NCBI GenBank assembly: GCA_008931825.1
Contig: QXVZ01028473.1
Span: 1-22,953 of the forward strand
Direction: 5' to 3'
DNA from: Phallusia fumigata
Taxonomy: Eukaryota > Chordata > Ascidiacea > Phlebobranchia > Ascidiidae
DNA length: 22,953 bases
This document shows, piece by piece, positions 19,765 through 22,953 of the stretch; position 1 is the first letter of the stretch; the number at the start of each line of letters is the position of its first letter. The notes below the pieces were generated by a model. The model searched no databases and was not told where the DNA came from. It saw nothing but the letters and a program-made list of their open reading frames with translations. The translations under genes were made by a program, and so were the position numbers.

Positions 19765-20525
19765 CTGGGCTGCCACTGCTTAGGTTTTTTCCCAAGATCT
19801 TGGGATTTCAGTCCTGAGCTTGGGATCTTGGGAAAAACTTTTGTAATCGCTCAATATCTCGGGATTTTTAACATTATACATTTTAACAAAATTTGCCTTT
19901 TCCTATTGCTATTTTTGCTGCTAATACGAATTATCAGAAATTTCTTGTTATTTACTTTTAACATCGATAAATTCTTGCACAAAAAGAATCCTAGAAGTCT
20001 GAACAAATAGCAAAAAGTGAGTTACTTGTCAGTGGATTTTTGCAGAACATAATATTGTATTTGTTAATTCTGACCATTTTGAATCTTTGTGTATCTGTAA
20101 ACAGGCATTTCCTGATAGTCAGATTGCAAAAAAGTAGCATTGAATCAAACTGAAGTATCTTATGTGATTCATGGAATTACGTATCATGAAAATCTATCAT
20201 TAACAGATAGGCAACTAAAATTTTCAATTATCATTGACAAAACCACGGACATTTCTTAGCAGAATTATTTTTCCGGTATTTTGATACTAATCTAGCAAAA
20301 TGTAGCTGATGTGCTGTTAAACATGGTTTCAGTAGAAAATGGAACTGGGCATGGTTTATTTACAGCAGTAGGTTTATTAGAGAAGACATGTATTCCCTTT
20401 AGTAATATAATTAGATTTGTAATCAATACTTGCACCACAATGATATCTCAGGATTTTTTGTCAAACCTTGGAATTTTTTCAAAGGTGCATCTTGGGATAT
20501 CGTTAAATTCTCAGTGGCAGCCCTG
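19765..20525. mobile_element. hAT transposon, internally deleted (761 bp) with 8-bp TSD
   Basis: Terminal inverted repeats are CTGGGCTGCCACTG at 19765-19778 and, reading in from the other end, CAGGGCTGCCACTG at 20525-20512: 13 of 14 match, with the CAGGG start typical of hAT elements. Perfect 8-bp target-site duplications CACTATAA flank it (19757-19764 and 20526-20533), the hAT hallmark length. Inside, from about 20105, a decayed transposase fragment is readable, running up to the right end. A 14-bp inverted repeat (TTTTTCCCAAGATC, 19786-19799 with 19824-19837) forms a subterminal hairpin near the left end. The element is far too short to be autonomous. Confidence 0.85.
20105..20470 (+). pseudogene. 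hAT transposase remnant, multiply frameshifted
   Basis: Three frames carry consecutive hAT transposase pieces: AFPDSQIAKK (20105-20134); then YVIHGITYHENLSLTD and LKFSIIIDKTTDIS (20161-20256), in which the Asp of I-I-D-K-T-T-D corresponds to the first acidic catalytic position of the hAT RNase-H-like fold; then RYFDTNLAKCS (20274-20306); then VENGTGHGLFTAVGLLEKTC and IPFSNIIRFVINTC (20311 onward). Stops at 20257 and near 20307, plus the frame changes, show that it is dead. The rest of the RNase-H-like domain and the dimerisation region are missing, so it is an internal-deletion derivative. Confidence 0.75.
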
Positions 20526-20533
20526 CACTATAA

Positions 20534-21142
20534 TCACTCAGGGTTGCTGACGGACGATCTAAAACCTGAAATAAAAGTGGCTGACAAAAGAATATGGGGT
20601 AATGTCACAACTACAGGCATCCCACTGTGCAACACACTGACCCTTTAAGCTTAGTTCGACTGTATAAAATATCTTCATATTGCTCGCATATAAAGTGTTT
20701 TTGCACTTGGGTATTTTTCATAGGGGTAAGAAAACTGATACCTGAACTGTCACTACAAAATAACGAACCTAGCTAGCTTACAGCCTTCCTAACGAACCTA
20801 GCTAGCTTACAGCGCTAAGAATACTATAATCTGCAATGCCCTGCTTTGTGACATGAGAAGTGAGAACGTGTTTCTTAAGATGTCATAAAGCATGATGGTA
20901 GAACATCTATACGATAAAGTGGAAATGGTTTACATTTAGCATTGTTAAAGCTAAGACAAAATTGAACTGCAAGTCAAAATAGAGAAATTTCATAGGAATG
21001 AGGATGGTGTGGTAATTGGTAACCCTAACTATATTATGCCCAAAACAATGGAATCATTTTTGTAATGTTAGTATTAGTGATGTGCTGTGCTGTGTGCAAA
21101 TTGGAAGTCAAAGTCACAAACAATGCACAAAATAATCCTATA
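20534..21142. other. Spacer between the two transposons
   Basis: No gene seen. It contains a 23-bp direct repeat (20761-20783 and 20790-20812) separated by six bases. The remainder is AT-rich without recognisable structure. Confidence 0.5.
20761..20812 (+). repeat. 23-bp direct repeat, two copies
   Basis: Bases 20761-20783 recur exactly at 20790-20812 (29-bp period). Each unit includes the palindrome AGCTAGCT-like core CTAGCTAG. It could be a target duplication, slippage product or protein-binding pair; nothing more can be said. Confidence 0.85.
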
Positions 21143-21150
21143 GTATGCAA

Positions 21151-21652
21151 CATAGGCGTCGATTTTTTACCGTTTTGTAAAATAGTAGGGGTGACCTTTC
21201 CAGGTTTTAGAAACATGCAACTGCCATTCTGTTAGCCATTTCACCACTAAACATATTGTCGTAATGAGATGTTTGTGTATAAAACTCGTTGAACGCAATT
21301 CAGTGCGTCCGACATAACGTACAAACCTCACGATGTAAGTTATGACCTTTGCATTTTGGTTAACTGTCACATGTTATTGGCTGTTTATTTTCCCAGTTGA
21401 CATGCAACAGATAAGTCAACAACAACCAGCCTGTTGCTACAAAACGAGTTACTATTACGTAGCAATGCCGATTCTTGACATTATGCTGCAACGATTGTAA
21501 CAAACCATGAGACACTTGTGTTTGTCTTGATTGTGACCATAAATAGTACAAACAATCGACTGTCTTAACGCTTAGTAACGTGTGTGGGTTTGTGACAATA
21601 TTTTTTAATTTAATCAAAAAACCAGGGGTGACAGTTAAAATCGACGCCTATG
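21151..21652. mobile_element. MITE, hAT-type (502 bp) with perfect 8-bp TSD
   Basis: Terminal inverted repeats begin CATAGGCGTCGATTTT at both ends (21151-21166, and 21652-21637 on the other strand). They continue imperfectly (about ACCGT/AACTGT), with GGGGTGAC near each end. Perfect 8-bp target-site duplications GTATGCAA lie at 21143-21150 and 21653-21660. The interior has no coding frame of substance. An 8-bp duplication with CA-starting repeats suggests a non-autonomous hAT superfamily element, distinct in sequence from the 19765-20525 element. The perfect duplications suggest a fairly recent insertion. Confidence 0.85.
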
Positions 21653-21660
21653 GTATGCAA

Positions 21661-22035
21661 TTTAAAAATCAGTAACCTCAATGCTCTTGTCCAATCTGTA
21701 AGTTTGTTGTAATAATAGAAATACATCACCAAATTTATTTTAAATTACTGAAAGTTAGTAACAATGTGCACAAACATGGCCAAAATACCTTAAAGGCAAA
21801 AATCATGCTTCGTTTGTATCTCAGAACGGTCATCTATGCCATCTATTTTTCCACTACCATAAGGCATAATGTGGTGTTTCTTGTACCCTATCATGAATAA
21901 AAGTGTAAATGTTGTATAAGATGATGCATATGTTTTCCCACACCTATTTCATTCAAAATAGTTGGACAAACTCATGTATACATGTGTTTTTTGTAATTAA
22001 GGTGACGCATGTGTCATTCGAAGTGTAATTTTTTC
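21661..22035. other. 5' flank of RFC5
   Basis: AT-rich, no open frame of interest. Neither a TATA box nor an initiator can be placed with confidence. Confidence 0.4.
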
Positions 22036-22037
22036 AG
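22036..22037 (+). promoter_or_regulatory. Splice acceptor just before the RFC5 start codon
   Basis: AATTTTTTCAG ends at 22037, six bases before the ATG at 22044. A strong acceptor this near the start means either a 5'-UTR intron or spliced-leader trans-splicing. The latter is known in ascidians and gives very short 5' leaders. Confidence 0.5.
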
Positions 22038-22043
22038 AACAAA

Positions 22044-22313
22044 ATGACTGATTTAAATTTACCATGGGTGGAAAAATATAGGCCTAAATCATTGGATGAC
22101 CTAATTTCTCATGAAGACATTCTTAATACTATTCGCCGCTTCATGGCTGAAGATCGCTTGCCTCACCTTCTCTTCTATGGACCACCAGGAACAGGAAAAA
22201 CATCAACTATTCTGGCTTGTGCAAAGCAGCTTTATTCAGCAAAGGAATTTAATTCAATGGTGCTGGAACTTAATGCATCGGATGACAGAGGAATTGGCAT
22301 TGTTAGAAATCAG
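22044..22313 (+). CDS. RFC5: Replication factor C subunit 5, first coding exon (partial gene)
   Basis: RFC5 is one of the four small AAA+ subunits of the clamp loader that opens PCNA and places it on primed DNA in the nucleus. This exon encodes residues 1-90. It has the RFC-family PWVEKYRP box (7-14), Walker A GPPGTGKT (46-53) and the ELNASDDRG box (75-83). The stretch from ISHEDIL to ACAKQLY fits RFC5 better than RFC2 or RFC4. The start is fixed by the short leader and by family length. The exon ends RNQ in phase 0 before donor GTTGGT, and a (TG) repeat begins three bases into the intron. The later exons, with Walker B and the C-terminal collar, are not within the window. The gene diverges from the large minus-strand gene. 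Confidence 0.95.
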
Positions 22314-22953
22314 GTTGGTGTGTGTGTGTGTGTTTGATTTCATGTATTGATCAAAATGTTAGTTTTTCAGGATATTATTTCTGCTTTGTACATTCAAAAC
22401 TTAATTTGATGCACCAGCAGAAAACAATCTTTAAATTGGGGGAGTGGGAACCTGCGGCCCACAGCCCACATGTGGTCAGCTTGAATTTTGTTAAATTATA
22501 CAACATATCATCAAATGTTACCCAAGTTTTTTGTCTAGACAATCAAAATGATCTTTTCTTACAATAACAAGTCAGGTGTGTACAGCCACCTTAAATGGCA
22601 CAAGCACATCATTTTTTTATTTGAAACTTAAACAACAAACACCTCATTCTTTTCATTTTCTTATTTGATAACTAAACTAAACATTAAGCTGCACCAAAGC
22701 CATATCTACACTCAACTTATTGATACTCCCTACCAGCATTGTCTTTTCCATCTGGTCTTGCAATGTAATTTGAGCATGTTTGCTTTTCCAAAAGTTTCTA
22801 GCACAAAGACTCAAAAGATTCGTGGTTTTCACTACTTTACCTGCAGTGTTCTGCAGAGCGGATAAACAACTGTATGTAGCTTCCCCTATATTACGATGTT
22901 TCTCACCTTAACTCAGTTGATGCATTATTATTATGGGTCCCCTTCCTGAAGGG
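22314..22953 (+). other. RFC5 intron 1 (start)
   Basis: It begins with a TG microsatellite (about 22317-22334). I looked for the expected next RFC5 segment (Phe-Ala-Ser-Thr) and did not find it in any frame up to the end, so the intron is at least 640 bp. The last 22 bases resemble the reverse complement of a stretch at about 13163-13187. Confidence 0.6.

Noticed and set aside
20534..20650. CAGGGTTGCTGAC beside the right TSD as another hAT end
   Set aside because: No matching inverted partner with target-site duplication could be found nearby.
1..22953. tRNA, rRNA, CRISPR or bacterial operon features
   Set aside because: No cloverleaf or box motifs, no rRNA-like conserved blocks, no regular spacer arrays; introns show the DNA is eukaryotic.

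Overview
The window is animal (metazoan) nuclear DNA. It is AT-rich, with short GT-AG introns of roughly 80 to 700 bp, a secreted multidomain extracellular protein of animal type, a nuclear Arg/Ser-rich protein, a replication-factor gene and hAT transposon remnants. The compact introns, the probable spliced-leader acceptor in front of the last gene and the high divergence between apparent haplotypes point to an ascidian such as Ciona. That assignment is inference, not proof.

Three protein genes can be reconstructed. (1) Positions 2-8068, plus strand: the 3' part (794 codons, 16 exons) of a secreted von Willebrand D-domain protein, C8-TIL-TILa / VWD-C8-TIL-TILa / EGF / WxxW, ending directly after the WxxW domain. 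(2) Positions 18098-10787, minus strand: an 11-exon gene for a protein of about 1,770 aa. Its N-terminal two thirds come from three very large low-complexity Arg/Ser/His-rich exons, and its C-terminal third is globular and cut into small exons. I do not recognise the family. (3) Positions 22044-22313, plus strand: the first coding exon of RFC5, the clamp-loader subunit. Genes 1 and 2 converge on about 2 kb of non-coding DNA. Genes 2 and 3 diverge from a transposon-rich spacer of about 4 kb.

The spacer (18.1-22.0 kb) holds a weak candidate small exon at 19080, a triple CGCGAA (E2F-like) array at 19729-19753, a 761-bp hAT element (19765-20525) with perfect 8-bp target-site duplications and decayed transposase, a short 23-bp direct repeat, and a 502-bp MITE (21151-21652), again with perfect 8-bp target-site duplications and long terminal inverted repeats.

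The most important thing for any user is that all five single N bases (1525, 2524, 4651, 10588, 16304) sit exactly between two copies of the same sequence (643, 250, 229, 507 and 237 bp). The four copies-pairs lying in or across internal exons break the reading frame, and removing one copy restores it. Three pairs look identical and two differ by about 1.4% and 5%, so these are almost certainly unmerged contig ends or alleles, not biological tandem duplications. I found no wholly new biological system. The best candidates for follow-up are the unidentified 1,770-aa nuclear-type protein, the unusual VWD...WxxW architecture and the two intact-edged hAT insertions.
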